Origin: Gonatopus flavifemur
Taxonomy: Eukaryota; Arthropoda; Insecta; Hymenoptera; Dryinidae
NCBI GenBank assembly: GCA_018340375.1
Contig: JAFFJZ010000007.1
Span: 4,030,001-4,094,000, forward strand
DNA: 64,000 nt
Direction: 5' to 3'
In this document: positions 34,155 to 45,624 of the stretch, in pieces
How positions within the stretch are numbered: the stretch's first letter is position 1
Layout of the letters: every line of letters begins with the position of its first letter
The notes under the pieces: model-generated
Databases searched by the model: none
What the model was told of the DNA's origin: nothing
Seen by the model: only the letters and a program-made list of their open reading frames with translations
Position numbers and translations under genes: made by a program

Positions 34155-36194
34155 TTATTCTCCATTATTGGTATCAACAATGCTTTTGACATATAGATTG
34201 CCATTCAGTCTTGTTCGTGAAGATTTTTCAATTTTGAAATCAAAACCGGTACTATTTTCTAAGAATCTCTTGGTATGCATACAACCATTCACGGTTTCGG
34301 TGGAAAGACGGTTACGCTGATCAGTTATTATATTATTGATCGAGGAAAAAATTCTTTCCACGTTAGCACTGGAATGAGGTAAGCTGAGCATCGCAAAAAC
34401 AAATTTTGTGAGCAGAGGAAACATTTGATTTGAATCAGCAAATTTTAATTCACGTACTTTTTTCCAGAAGTTTGTGACGTTTTGTTCTTCCAAATCTAAT
34501 TCCGTATTCCTAAACATCCTCCATTCCGTATCCAAAGGCTGGAGATCTTCTTCGTCGATGATGTTAGGAAATCTCAACGCAATATGAGTAATCGTAGGTA
34601 TTTTATTGATGAACGTAGGATTTAAAAAATTTAAATATTCGAAAATAACATCATCCAATGGTATTCGATGGTGAATTTGCTGTACTCCTTCAATATAAAA
34701 ATCCAAACAACGTAATCTGAAAAATTGAATCATTTTTGGGTCCAAAGAAGTGTTGGTATTGATCGTTACTATTACTTTTGCTCCAAAATACATTTTTTCT
34801 AACGGCAAAAAATTTCTTGGGTCTTTATAGCTTATGTCTTTCAAAGGCCGTGAGTGCAAGTAATCTGGATCTAAATAACACTCCATCAATGTTTTCAATA
34901 CGGTGTTGATGTGACCATAAAATTTATGAATTTGTGGTTCCTCTGATTGCATCAGTGAATTCAAATCATTGGAAATTGGCAAAGCAAAGGATAAAAACTC
35001 TAAAAATAGCTTCGTTTGTGGGTCTGATAATTGTTTCAGAATTTCTTCAGTGATAAGTAAACGATCATTTGTCACTGCGCCTATAAAATAAAGTTTCAGC
35101 GCTGCATACTGTTCCAGTAATCTGTCGACAACTTGCCCTAAAGAGAGCCAACGGGTTTGTGCGGGATGGAGTAATTTATGGGGTTTCACTCCAACGAAAT
35201 GTTGGAACTCTTCTAAAACTGATCGGCGTTTGTAACTGTTGCCAAAATAATTATAAATATTCCGAGCAACATCTTCTATTCCTCGAGGTAATTTTTGACA
35301 TGCGTTTGAAGCACACAAATGAAAACTGTGACAAATGCACTTCATTACAAATAAATTTGGGATTTTTTCTCGAAATAATGATTGTAATGAATGATGTTTT
35401 CCCATCATCGTATGAGCTCCATCAGCAGCGAAACTAATCATATTTCTTTGCCAAGGGATTTCGAAATTTTCCATGGTGGAAGTGATGGCGGCATATAAAG
35501 AATCTGCCGATGCGTTAGAGACTGGTAAGAGGATGAAAAAGTTATCCCCAATTTTGGAATAATTGTCAGATGCAAGTCGTACGACTATACACAAATGCTT
35601 AGTGGTTGATACATCTGTTGATTCATTAACAATAACACTGAAAAACTTCTCTTTCATCTCGTCGATCAATAACGATTGACCCTCTGCACCAAGAACGTGT
35701 TTGACTAATGCAGTCGTTTTTGTTCTTGCAGAAACTAGACCTTTTGCAATGTTAGAATCAGGGCAAATTGATCGAATCAAAGATGGCAAGTGATCCATAG
35801 TTTGAAAAGATAAATTATGTTCAGCTATGAAGGCTGCTAAGCGAGTTTCTCCATCTTTTATCTGCGTGGAAAGCTGATTTGAAGAGCTCACAGAAGGAAG
35901 AGAGGTTAATGTTGGTTGTTTATGTACCGATTTGCATTGTGTGAATTGTTTTTTTGATAAGAGGTGTCTTTCCAATTGCATTTTCCCAGCTTTGACAGAA
36001 ATATGATTATCACATGGCTTACAAAAAGCGTATGAATTTCCTTTTTTACTAGCACATAACCATCCTTTGAATTTCGGATCTGTTTCCCAAACTTTATGAT
36101 ATTTTTGGCTATATGTAAGCTTTTTTTTTGAAGGTTTACTATCATTATCAGATTCACTAGTTCCGTTACTCTCCTCGTAATTCAAGTCACTCAT
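34155..36194 (-). CDS. hAT-family transposase, 679 aa
   Basis: It catalyses cut-and-paste movement of the hAT element in which it lies. After an acidic start there is a BED-like zinc finger (CKPC at 58-61, H76 in ERHLLSKKQ). The RNase H-like core has NESTDVSTTKHL at 190-201, SFAADGAHTMMGKHHS at 254-269 and CICHSFHLC at 287-294. The C-terminal dimerisation region reads FAMLSLPHSSANVERIFSSI followed by TDQRNRLS. The frame is complete, has no introns, and is of the usual length. Oddity: relatives normally have an aspartate in the position of N190 (DESTD), so this copy may have lost a catalytic acid although it is open. No other hAT gene is present in the window. Confidence 0.9.
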   Translation of the reverse strand: MSDLNYEESNGTSESDNDSKPSKKKLTYSQKYHKVWETDPKFKGWLCASKKGNSYAFCKPCDNHISVKAGKMQLERHLLSKKQFTQCKSVHKQPTLTSLPSVSSSNQLSTQIKDGETRLAAFIAEHNLSFQTMDHLPSLIRSICPDSNIAKGLVSARTKTTALVKHVLGAEGQSLLIDEMKEKFFSVIVNESTDVSTTKHLCIVVRLASDNYSKIGDNFFILLPVSNASADSLYAAITSTMENFEIPWQRNMISFAADGAHTMMGKHHSLQSLFREKIPNLFVMKCICHSFHLCASNACQKLPRGIEDVARNIYNYFGNSYKRRSVLEEFQHFVGVKPHKLLHPAQTRWLSLGQVVDRLLEQYAALKLYFIGAVTNDRLLITEEILKQLSDPQTKLFLEFLSFALPISNDLNSLMQSEEPQIHKFYGHINTVLKTLMECYLDPDYLHSRPLKDISYKDPRNFLPLEKMYFGAKVIVTINTNTSLDPKMIQFFRLRCLDFYIEGVQQIHHRIPLDDVIFEYLNFLNPTFINKIPTITHIALRFPNIIDEEDLQPLDTEWRMFRNTELDLEEQNVTNFWKKVRELKFADSNQMFPLLTKFVFAMLSLPHSSANVERIFSSINNIITDQRNRLSTETVNGCMHTKRFLENSTGFDFKIEKSSRTRLNGNLYVKSIVDTNNGE

Positions 36195-36633
36195 TTTAGT
36201 GAATTGTCCGAAAAAACTGCAAAGTCAAACGATATTGGTTATGTAAGTCAAGTGTACACAATTCTATCTGTATATTCATCTGTAGTATATATCATTATTT
36301 GGATAAATATAATTGAGACTGTATATGAATACACTCACCTGTGCACTCATATTGAGAATAAATAAAGTTAATTGTAGGAATTCAAACGCTGAGAGCTTTG
36401 AACAGTTCCAACATAACATTTCATACACCACAACCAACTTGAGAACATGAAATGATTTTGAGACTACATATGTAGGATTGGTACGATTCTTTTTGATGGA
36501 GACATTCAAAAAGTTAGGCTGGCCTCACGTGAACCGGAATTCGTTCCGGCGACTTTGAACCAATCACATTTACAATTGCTTCTAAGCAATCTACAAGAAA
36601 CCTATAAGCGATTTTGCATTGGTTAAATTTTTC

Positions 36634-37014
36634 GGTAGAGTATCGTAAACCCGAAAATTCACATGCCCGAAAAACCATGCGCCCGAATTTCAGAAACCCG
36701 AAAGGATATATGCCCGAATGTCCGTAAACCCGAAGTTGTATAACCCCGAATTGAAAAAATCAATTTTAATATAAATCAACTATTAGATACTTTCATACCA
36801 TTCAAATGTGAATTTTGCTTCTATTGATGGTTCATCAACGCTTCAAATCATACAACAGTATCGAATAGTTGAGTCATATTAAAATTTATTTTTTCAATTC
36901 GGGGTTATACAATTTCGGGCTTACGGACATTCGGGCATATATCCTTTCGGGTTTCTGAAATTCGGGCGCATGGTTTTCCGGGCATGTGAATTTTCGGGTT
37001 TACGATACTCTACC
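36634..37014. mobile_element. CCCGAA-periodic hairpin element
   Basis: The ends are GGTAGAGTATCGTAAACCCG and its inverse. Each arm holds seven CCCGAA hexamers separated by ten bases (one gap of nine), giving a 16-base period. The arms are almost perfectly complementary, with a loop of about 130 bases. It lies in the 5' part of the hAT element. Confidence 0.85.
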
Positions 37015-37094
37015 AAATTTTTCTATTCCGGGTCATGAGAGGCATGCCTTAGTGCATTCTACGACCAAGTGGACATGGTACTAAACTTTCATCA

Positions 37095-37265
37095 TTGGCT
37101 GGAAGCATCGAGTTCAATGTATACTGGAGTGAGCGCGGCAATGGAATTGCGTTTGATGAGAGAGAGCTGCGATTGGGTGTGCACTTTTGTCTTTGTCCAT
37201 TCCATCAATACGACGAGAAAGAGGATCGATTGCCACACTCACTCCAGTATGCATTGAGCTCAATG
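37095..37265. repeat. Partial inverted repeat
   Basis: ATACTGGAGTGAG near 37130 pairs with CTCACTCCAGTAT near 37240, and GAGTTCAAT with ATTGAGCTC. The arms are imperfect. It is probably an old MITE within the hAT 5' region. Confidence 0.5.
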
Positions 37266-37329
37266 GCTGGAAGTCAGTCATTTTCAGTTATTTCATTAGA
37301 ATCTACTAGACCTTCACTAATGACCAACA

Positions 37330-37512
37330 CCCAGATAGCGAAAAAAGAGTCCTTGAAATGTCAGTGAAATTGGACTCTTGGAGAATTCATTTCGAGCTAT
37401 GTAGTTCTTATTGGATTCTCCAAGAACTCTATTTCACTGACATTTCGAGAATTCTTTTTTGGATTCTTGAATAATTCGCAAAGGATGCTTTTTCTAAAAT
37501 TCTGCAATCTGG
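37330..37512 (+). mobile_element. CCCAGATAGC-type MITE, direct copy 1
   Basis: It starts CCCAGATAGCGAAAAAAGAG and ends TCTGCAATCTGG. Inside, CTTGAAATGTCAGTGAAAT pairs with ATTTCACTGACATTTCGAG. A direct copy lies at 38033-38225. Confidence 0.7.
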
Positions 37513-38032
37513 CAACATATATATGATTAGAAACGGCAATGGTTCAGTAAAGATGGCTGCTAAATGCGATGAGATGCGCATTAAAATCAAATTAGGAAAT
37601 AAAGGTATTGTGGTCTTTGAAAAGGTTAATTACATTCAATTTTCTGTTATAACTCATGTTATTCATTTTTCGGTTATATGCAGGTTAGGTTATGTTAGCA
37701 AACAATTCTTATTGGATATTTCAATAAAACCCCTAATACTAGGTCCATTAGATGGGTTCGTCCGATTCTCTACATTTCAGTAAATTACTAAGAAGGCTCC
37801 TTCCCGACACTCTTACTTCTTCGGGAACTATCTCTATTCGGTTTTATGACACGCTGCCATTTCAAGACATTGTCGAGGTCACGTTCCAAAATTTGTCTTG
37901 TGGTGATATTGTTTCGAATAAAGTTGAAGCCCTCTGCACCGCAGTCGGATATATTTTATGTAAATATTTCGAATTCGTCATCTTGGAAGTAGGAAAAAAC
38001 ACTGGATAATTTTGTTCAGGCTTTCAATGAAA

Positions 38033-38225
38033 CCCAGATGGGAAAAAAAGAATCCTTGAAATGTTAATGAAGTAGGACTCTTGGGAAGTAGAATTCATTT
38101 CAAGCTATGCGTAGTACTTATTGGATTCTTCAAGAACAATACTTCACTGACATTTCGATTATATTCTCTTTTAAATTCGTAAATTATTCGACAAGGATAC
38201 TTTTTCCGAAGTTTTGCTATCTGGG
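38033..38225 (+). mobile_element. CCCAGATAGC-type MITE, direct copy 2
   Basis: It starts CCCAGATGGGAAAAAAAGAA and ends TTTGCTATCTGGG. It resembles copy 1 along its length with many substitutions, so the two inserted separately or are an old duplication. Confidence 0.7.
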
Positions 38226-38627
38226 GAAAAAACGGTAGATTTGATACAAAAAACGGTTGAGCGGTAGATTTTGTGAAAAAACGGTAGATCTACCGCTAAA
38301 GTGGTAGGTATGGCAACACTGGTAGTATGTGAGCCTGTCGCACTATAGTAGCTTGGCGCCCACATACGAGCGTAGTGCCGCTGTGTACCAAAGTTGATTC
38401 GACAGTCAGCCAATGTGGTATGACGAAGCGCCGAACTGAATTTGCTCCCGTGTAATACCACGATGGTATGGCTCAGGAGCAAATTCAATTCGGCGCTTCG
38501 TCATACCATATTGGCTGACTGTCGAATCAACTTTAGTACACAGCGGCACTACGCTCGTATGTGGGCAGCCAAGCTACTATAGTGCGACGGGCTCACATAC
38601 TACGGTAGCTTCAGAGTTCTTTCCGTG

Positions 38628-41423
38628 TGGGAAGCAAAATTTTCTACGAAATGTAAGTGTCCAAATTCCGTCAATAATACAGGTTAACTCAATAGTATAA
38701 TTGGGAAACGTATAGTTTGTGAGACTTTGAATCCGTGAATATGGTGTACTGAGTAGGTGTTGAGGCGTTGTCTGTGAGCTGATGTGAATTTCCGATTAAT
38801 TAGATTCCAGTAGGATAATTGCAACAAGTTCGCTTTTTTACATCATTTTTTGAATCCCTGTGATGAAACGAAAATTAAAATCTTCGGTTTCAAAATCTCA
38901 ACCCTCTGAAGTTGACTCAATTGAATAAAAATAACTATCTACAATTACAAAATGTCAATCTTCTTCTAATAAAAATCCTGTATTATGAATTCTGCGGTCA
39001 GAAATTCAGATTCCTACTATTATGACTGTAATTTTCAGAGTTGTTCCGCGATGTCTCTCTTTTGGAAACAAAAATAATAATTTTTCATCCATACTTTGAA
39101 TGGAAATTATTGTTTTTTTCTCTCAGTGTAATGTTTTGAGAATCTATGATAGGGAATATTTCAAGTTTGTCGCAAATGGAATATTCTGAAAATATTTCAG
39201 TTGCGATATTTTATATGGCACTAAGAATTTCCGTCCACTTGCACCAGTACTTAGTGAAATTCACAAGTCGAGGTTGAAAAAACCCATCTCCTACATTTTA
39301 TTCAATTTTCCTGTCACATAATTCTGAATCAATTGGTCTGTATTTCATGGAAATGAATTTTTCAAAAACCCATCGTCATAATAACGATAAATACCACTTT
39401 GAGAGCATTGCCGTTATCTCGGTGATCAACTGATATGATAGAGCAGCCTGATCATGAATTTGGTTGGGACCACCACAGGGTCTTATGCTAAGGCCACGAC
39501 CTTCACTTCACTAAATTTCTGATCGGGAGGGTATCTAATCCTTCTCCTCTCATTCGTCAGCCTATTTAACAAAAATGTATGATTGATGAATTCCATTGAA
39601 TCTCCATGACCGTTAAACCCCCTTTAGAGGGTTCGTCTCTGAACACTGGGATTCAATCCTCACTAAGGGAACTTTTCTAATCACCGACTTTCAATGTGGA
39701 TTTCTCTCTCAAATTCATCCAAATCAAACTTCATACAACATTTGTTAAGGAATTCATTCTGCAGAGAAATGTGTTCACAACCAAAAGTAATATATTGTAC
39801 TATTGTTAGTACGAGTAGGTACTTATTGAATGTTTTTTATATAAAATATCGCTGAGATGATCTTAGCAATATTTCAGAATGTCTCCAGAATATTACCATC
39901 ATCTCAGTGATATTTTAGAATATCTCCAGGGTGTCACAAGGATAGTGACATGAGACATTCTGGAGACATTCTGACAATATTCTTGAGATATTCGCGAGAA
40001 TATTGCATATTCCAAATGTAATATTCTGGCAATGTCGTTGAGACATTCTGTGCTACGTGGGTTAGTGACTGTGTACCTTTTTGTGAAAAAATCATGGAAT
40101 AAAATTGAGATATGGCGTTTCCAATTGTTTGAAACTTCCTCTTTCGAACGCTGCAGATATTTCCAATCTTGAATTTAATCGGGAAAATGATGACCTACTT
40201 TCAGAAACAAGTGCAAAATTGTTCATGATTTTTTTCTACCAAATATACGTTTTTGGCGTGAAGAAATTTGGACACATCACTGAATTGGCCTTGATTGGTG
40301 GCATACATGTCTGCTCTCTCAAATCCGATTAGATTATTTCCGAAAATCAAGATGGCAAATTCAATGTGACGGCCAACATTTAAAAAAACTGTGAGAGAAC
40401 CAATTTTGAAGTATCAATCCTATGGACTTGAGTCTGAAATTGTAGGGAAATGTGAAAAGTGAATCATTCATTCAAAAATTGTGACACAGTAGGCCAGACA
40501 GATTAGCTCATGGAATGCCTTTTGGTGGAACAAATTAAAGAATAGGTCGGACTTCTAGATGAAGGGAAAGAATAATTTGCAACTGGCAGCTGTTGTGAGG
40601 GATAAACTGGGAGTAATGAACAATTCACGGAGCCTATTTTTCCCCTTATGTCGATGAATATCTTCGGAACATTGGAAGATATCAAAAAAATTAAAAGAAC
40701 ATTTTATAGACAATAAAATTTCACACAAAATGTGTGTCAATAATTTTGTCAAAAAGTGTATCGTTTCAACCCTAGTACAAATTTTCTCCAGTGGCTTATG
40801 AGGCACTAGCGAGTTTGGTCTCTTCACTGGTGAGGGACTGTTGGGGGAAACTCACGGGATACTTGCTAGAATGTAATATTTCAACTAGCTATATATTAGT
40901 TTAAATAACTGATGAGCTGCTTACTAGTAACTGACGAAGCACTTATGAAGAACTCATTCAATACTGATGAGGGATAAGGTGTCCCATATAGCTTAGGGAA
41001 TTCGTATGTTTAGAAAATTCCTTCAAAGTATCTGTGATATTCTGTATGCAACTACTAAAACAACGTTTAATCGCAAATCACATTAAAGATACTGAAGATA
41101 TTTCCGAAAAACTTTCAAAAATATTCACTGCGAAATTTCCCATTATTTAACGGAATGTGGTTGAATTTTTGAATACAATTGTTTATGCACATGGAATTTG
41201 TAAATATAAGAAATAGAATAGGATAGGCGATAGAAGATATGAATCATGTATTCATGTTCTCGTGAAATTTTTTTGCAACATGTACGCATTTATTCATTTC
41301 CATAAATATGAATATAGATAAAAACATGTATTTATGTATTCGCTTTCGTTATATATTTGTATTTTGTTATATGGATATATTTATATTCTGTTTGAACTAT
41401 ATTCATATTTCACACTTTTTATC

Positions 41424-41461
<38 letters not shown>

Positions 41462-42232
41462 TTCTTGATTCGGATGAACTAATATCACATAAATAAAAAA
41501 AAATCGTCATCAACATAATGACATCACGAAATTCATAAGAAGAATTGAACATAAAATATGATTATAATTCAAGCAAAACAGTTGGCTCATGAAGAAAAAT
41601 CTCTATTCCAGCAGAAAAAATAAAAAAAGTTTTTCCACCAAGCAGGATTTGCTGGTTGATTTTCAATAGGATTTCTTTTTCCCCGCATCCCATCCCAATC
41701 CTCACTGTTGGGGAGCACATTAGTTAATCCCTTTGTGTAAACAGCTTTCAGTGAGGGTTCTCGACTTTCAGCTGCATATCGGCTGACTCAAAAAGCTGTG
41801 ATTCATTGAATGTTAGTCATGTACATCGAGAGTGTTCGTTGAAGTATCGCAGCAAAAACTTCCAACAGGTTCAAAATACATTCTAATTATATTCTTAAAA
41901 AAAAGTTCAATTTTGAAGAAACGTTTCAAAAATTTCTCTGTGTCGTGTGACCGCTCATTGATTTACCTTGTAGAACTGCAGTGAATTTTGTTTCCGAGAG
42001 TATTTTCTCGTTTTTTGACTGTCTTTTGGCTGTAAAGTTTAGAACTACTTCTCGCTTCATAAAAGACTTGATAATGTTTTTCAAGTTTTTTGTTCAATTC
42101 TCAGATTTGTTGTGAATACTTGACAATACAAGTTCCTGAAGAATTAATATTCAAATAGAACACTTGAAATGAATCGAAGTCGTAACATTATTTATGTTCC
42201 GGTTCAAAAGACATGAGTACCATACCACCATA
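38628..42232. other. Long stretch without a recognised gene
   Basis: A piece ending TTTTTTTCTCTCAGTGTAAT at about 39131 is a CACTGAGAGAAA-type end. At 39860-40060 there are repeated GAATATTCTGGAGACATTC words and a CTACGTGGG end, as in 51981-52086. About 40340-40400 is one decayed AAGATGGC-type unit. A TA microsatellite lies at 41428-41460. The overlapping - strand ORFs at 40503-40827 and the + ORF at 40105-40332 show no domain. Any downstream exons of the 42263-42589 gene would lie here, but I cannot place one. Confidence 0.5.
41428..41460. repeat. TA microsatellite
   Basis: An uninterrupted alternation of T and A for about 33 bases. Confidence 0.95.
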
Positions 42233-42262
42233 CTAACCATAACTACCAACCGAGTAACTTAC

Positions 42263-42589
42263 CATATCTTGCAATTTTTCTCCTCCAAGCCGCAATCCAT
42301 TATCAAAACCTGTGAATTCATTCATTGAAGCGATTGGCAAGCATTCATGTTTTTCATTGAAAGTATCAGTGTTGATCACTTCCGTTGCAAGAACGTGTTG
42401 GTTTTCATTAAGGAGTAAGGTACCTGGTTTGTTATTTATGCTCCTCAACATCCCACTGAATTGATTCTTAAGACACTTACAATGGGTTCCGATAATCGTA
42501 TTCATTGTACCCAATACTGGTTTCCACTCTTGTGGAAAAATGATTGAAAAACACGAGAGGAAAATTAAAGAAATTGTTATCCAAATCAA
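42263..42589 (-). CDS. First coding exon of a putative secreted protein
   Basis: The frame opens with a textbook signal peptide (MIWITISLIFLSCFSIIFPQ), followed by about 89 residues of soluble-looking sequence with three cysteines (THCKCLKN and NEKHECLP). It reaches CAAGATATG joined to GTAAGT, a perfect splice donor at 42262. Beyond the donor the frame soon stops. I therefore read it as a 109-codon 5' exon ending in phase 0, with the rest of the gene to the left on the - strand. I do not recognise the family. No repeat overlaps it, unlike nearly every other long frame in the region. Confidence 0.5.
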
Positions 42590-43461
42590 TTTTCAAATGA
42601 TACATCACCTCCAAGTCATACCGAAATACAATATGATTGTTCAGCAAGTATACGATATATTTCGCATATACGATTAAAATTATTTTATATATTTCTATGA
42701 ACATCCCATAAAGTATACAAAACCCGAATATCCGATAACAAATCAATCAAAGGTTCATCAAATGAACATGAAATATTTTGAATATGCTATACATATGTTG
42801 AATATATTCAGAAGGGTTGCAGCATAAAATGTTTCACGTATGCATACAATATAGATACTATATTATTTAAATACAAATATTGATAAAATATTCGAACATA
42901 AGAGTATGTAGTATGCTTCTGAATGAAATATACAGTGCTGTTTGTATATCTGGAAGGGGATCCGGGTTTGATTCATGAAGAAATGTGCTTTTCTTAGAAA
43001 ATACACTATTGGAACAAGCATACTGGATGTCAGAAATATAAAATTAATACCCGATTTGTGCTCCCGGAGAAGGCGATAAAAGTGAGAACGATCGCTCTTT
43101 CTAGCTATTTTGGATTGATAATAATTAAAATTTCAATTGTTTTGCGCTGACACATTCAATCAAGGAGAATCAGGAAATCAAATTCAAGTACATTATTCCA
43201 CGAAGGTGGATTACAGGATTTCATATTTTTCACGTTTCTACTTTGCTTCTTTCCCCTCTCTAGAATGTTGGAATGTTTGTGAAATAATGAGATCAACAAA
43301 ATAAAAGGAATTGATTTGTCATAATACTGGTACTCACGCGTTGAAGGAGGTGTTAGTTGCTTATTTTGATCACTGCTTGAAGGTACTGGCTTACGTACAT
43401 CTGTAAAGATTTCAATATTGATATCAGGAAATCAAACCAAGTTGAATGATTGATTGATGGA

Positions 43462-43760
43462 TTACATTTGGAAGTTTACGTTTTGTATTATCAAGGAGAA
43501 ATTCTTCTGACGAAGTATGCGGACAATTTTTTTTGAAATTGGCGTGATCGGGAACAGAGTGTTCTGGAACAAAATTGAAATACGAAATGAAATTCCTTCA
43601 ACATTTTCTCCCTGAATCTGTAATTTCAATTGCACTTGCTCCTCCACTTTATTCATCGCTTCTTTCATATATAAATTGGAAATCAATGGTGATAGTGAGC
43701 ATCCTTGTCTCACCCCTCTCTTAATTTGTGCTTCCCCTCCTTGACCTTCTACACTGTAAA
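43462..43760 (-). pseudogene. Non-LTR reverse transcriptase fragment (GVRQGC block)
   Basis: On the - strand the frame contains GGEAQIKRGVRQGCSLSPLI, then NLYMKEAMNKVEEQ and ENVEGISFRI. This is the segment just before the YADD motif in RTE/CR1-like reverse transcriptases. It decays soon after. The preceding part of the domain is absent, and a repeat element (43745-44165) sits in its place. Confidence 0.75.
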
Positions 43761-44165
43761 AAATTTTATGGGAAATTTCCCATAAAAAGATGTGAAGTAA
43801 TTAACACATACAGGTGTTATGAGAATTCCCATAGGTCCTGATAGGGAAAATTCCAACCAGGAAACATCAATATTCCCAATGTTTCAGCAAATTTCCCATA
43901 TAATGTGATGGGAAAAATCCTACCATTCTTCATTAATACTCTCAATATTTTTAGGAATATTCCTACATATTGTCATGGTAAAAATACTAAATACTTGGGA
44001 TCATTCATAATATAAGTTGGTATTTTTACCATGACAACATATAGGAATATTCCCACAAATATTGGGATCATTCATGATGTAGGTTGGTATTTTCACCATG
44101 CCAACATATAGGAATATTCCCGAAAATATTGGGATCATTCATAATATAGGTTAGTATTTTTACCA
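43745..44165. mobile_element. CACTGTAAAAAATTTTATGGG repeat element in RT fragment
   Basis: It starts within ACACTGTAAAAAATTTTATG. Its right half is three to four direct copies of a roughly 67-base unit with GGGATCATTCAT (about 43998, 44064 and 44131) and GGTATTTTTACCATGAC. The left half has inverted GGGAAATTTCCCAT words. It interrupts the reverse transcriptase scraps, with loss of about 100 codons between them. Confidence 0.65.
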
Positions 44166-44690
44166 TGACCATTTGACAAGGTCCGCACTCATGCCATCTA
44201 CCCCTGGCGCTTTATTATTTCTCAATTCTTCTAAAGCACTGTTGAATTCTGATCTCAAAATCAAATCTCCCAATTCTTCTTCATCAACATCTTCCTCCCT
44301 CTCTGAGAATCCTATATTGTCGCTTCTTTTATAGAGATCTTCTGAATGATTAATCCTTTGTTTCATCTTTCCCTCCGTTCTTATCAATTGTGTTCCGAGA
44401 GAATTTTTTATCTCATTGCTTCTAGATTCCATTTGTCCAAGAAATCTCTCAACAATCCTATATGCCTCATCTATTTTCCCTAAATGTACCCTCAGTATAA
44501 AGAGCCAATGTACCCCATCCTTTCAATAAGTAATACTTGCCTTATAAAACTAAATATTCCTTCCAGATGATAGTGTTGATCATCCGTGGGCATGTATAAC
44601 TTCTTCACAAAAAGGAGCAACTCTCCCAAATTTGGTTCACTCATTTTGAATGAATGGTAGCCCAGATATGCTCGCTTCGCTCGCATCTTG
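44160..44690 (-). pseudogene. Non-LTR reverse transcriptase fragment (N-terminal blocks)
   Basis: The frame 44432-44160 reads KQRINHSEDLYKRSD, then EFNSALEELRNNKAPGVDG and MSADLVKW. This is the first conserved block of the reverse transcriptase and its linker. Upstream frame pieces (44686-44492, and GTFREIDEAYRIVERFLGQ just downstream of it) continue the same protein with breaks. Together with 43462-43760 it is one truncated, internally deleted retrotransposon. Confidence 0.7.
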
Positions 44691-45624
44691 AACGATTTAG
44701 ATATCCGGGGATATGTGGAAAGGTACTCATCGGTTTTCCACTCGACTAAAAAAATTTTTAAGTGTAGTATTCAGAAAGCTCGAAACCATTCTTTATACCA
44801 TCTTCAAATGATTTAGAAACATGTTTCCATACAACTGCAGAATTTAGACAACTGTCCTGGTAAAAATGAAGCCTGGAAGTACGATGAAAGGGTGGGCTAA
44901 GAGCCATTTGAGCGTACCGAAGAGTCGTTTAAGGTAGTTCTCTAGCGATATTCAAAATCAAATTCAGAGATTATGGCCAAGCAGAGGACCAAGACCGAAG
45001 GAATTCGATAATCATATTCGTTGGGGCTTATATTCGTATTTATGATAAAAGAAGACCCCCCTCGAAATATCAACAAACAACTTTGTAACAACCACACGGA
45101 ATTCCTCATAATCTTTTTTGTTAGAAAAATCTTTATTTTCAATCCGTCTATAACTCATGGGGACTCATTTTATTCTTAATGGGATTTGAAAAACCTTCAC
45201 CGTCGGAATTTTTCATGTATGTAATTTTTACGAAGATTACTTGCATTTGCTGATAATTAGTCAAATACATTCGCATGAACCAAGGTGTGTGACAGTGTCC
45301 TGATGATAAAATATGAAGAATCTGCACGGAAAAGGTTCTTCAAATCTCACGAGGAACAAAATGGGCTCTCATAAGTCATGAGCGGATTGAAAATAAAAAT
45401 TTTTCAAGAAACGAACCGTGCAAGAGTTCCTGTGGTTTTTACAAAGTTGTTTGTTCAAATTTTGAGTTGGTTGTTGTTTCATCAGAAGTACGAATAGAAG
45501 TCCCAACGAATATGATGATTGAATCCCTCCAACTTTGGTCCACTACTGAATAATGATTCTCCGCATTTGATTCTGGATATTGCTACAGAACTACTTTGAG
45601 CGTAACGGAGAATCATTCAGGCGT
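44691..45624. other. No gene seen
   Basis: A segment near 44855-44935 (GTAAAAATGAAGCCTGGAAG, then GAGCCATTTGAGCGTA) resembles 14335-14400, so it is a dispersed repeat. The - strand frame 44942-45142 has no motif. Confidence 0.4.

Larger units (their letters stand above)
33802..38321 (-). mobile_element. hAT transposon with perfect 8-bp duplication
   Basis: The ends are CAGTGTTACCAGACG at 33802 and the inverse GGCAACACTG ending at 38321, with GTAGTATG duplicated exactly at 33794-33801 and 38322-38329. GCGGTAGAT recurs near both ends. The transposase ORF (36194-34155) is on the - strand and intact. The long 5' part (36195-38321) is filled by other hairpin repeats, including the CCCGAA hairpin and two direct copies of a CCCAGATAGC element. 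Insertion into the hairpin MITE 33770-38627 is certain from the duplication. Confidence 0.92.
33770..38627. mobile_element. GC-rich hairpin MITE split by a hAT transposon
   Basis: The left piece (33770-33801) is CACGGAAAGAACTCTGAAGC and about a dozen more bases. The right piece (38322-38627) begins with the duplicated GTAGTATG and ends GCTTCAGAGTTCTTTCCGTG. Removing the hAT insertion and one duplication restores a palindrome of about 330 bp. Its arms contain CGCACTATAGTAGCTTGG and GTCGAATCAACTTT and meet near 38455. Confidence 0.85.

Noticed and set aside
40503..40827. Overlapping - strand ORFs of 60 and 90 codons
   Set aside because: No domain, signal peptide or splice pattern. One decayed repeat unit lies next to them.
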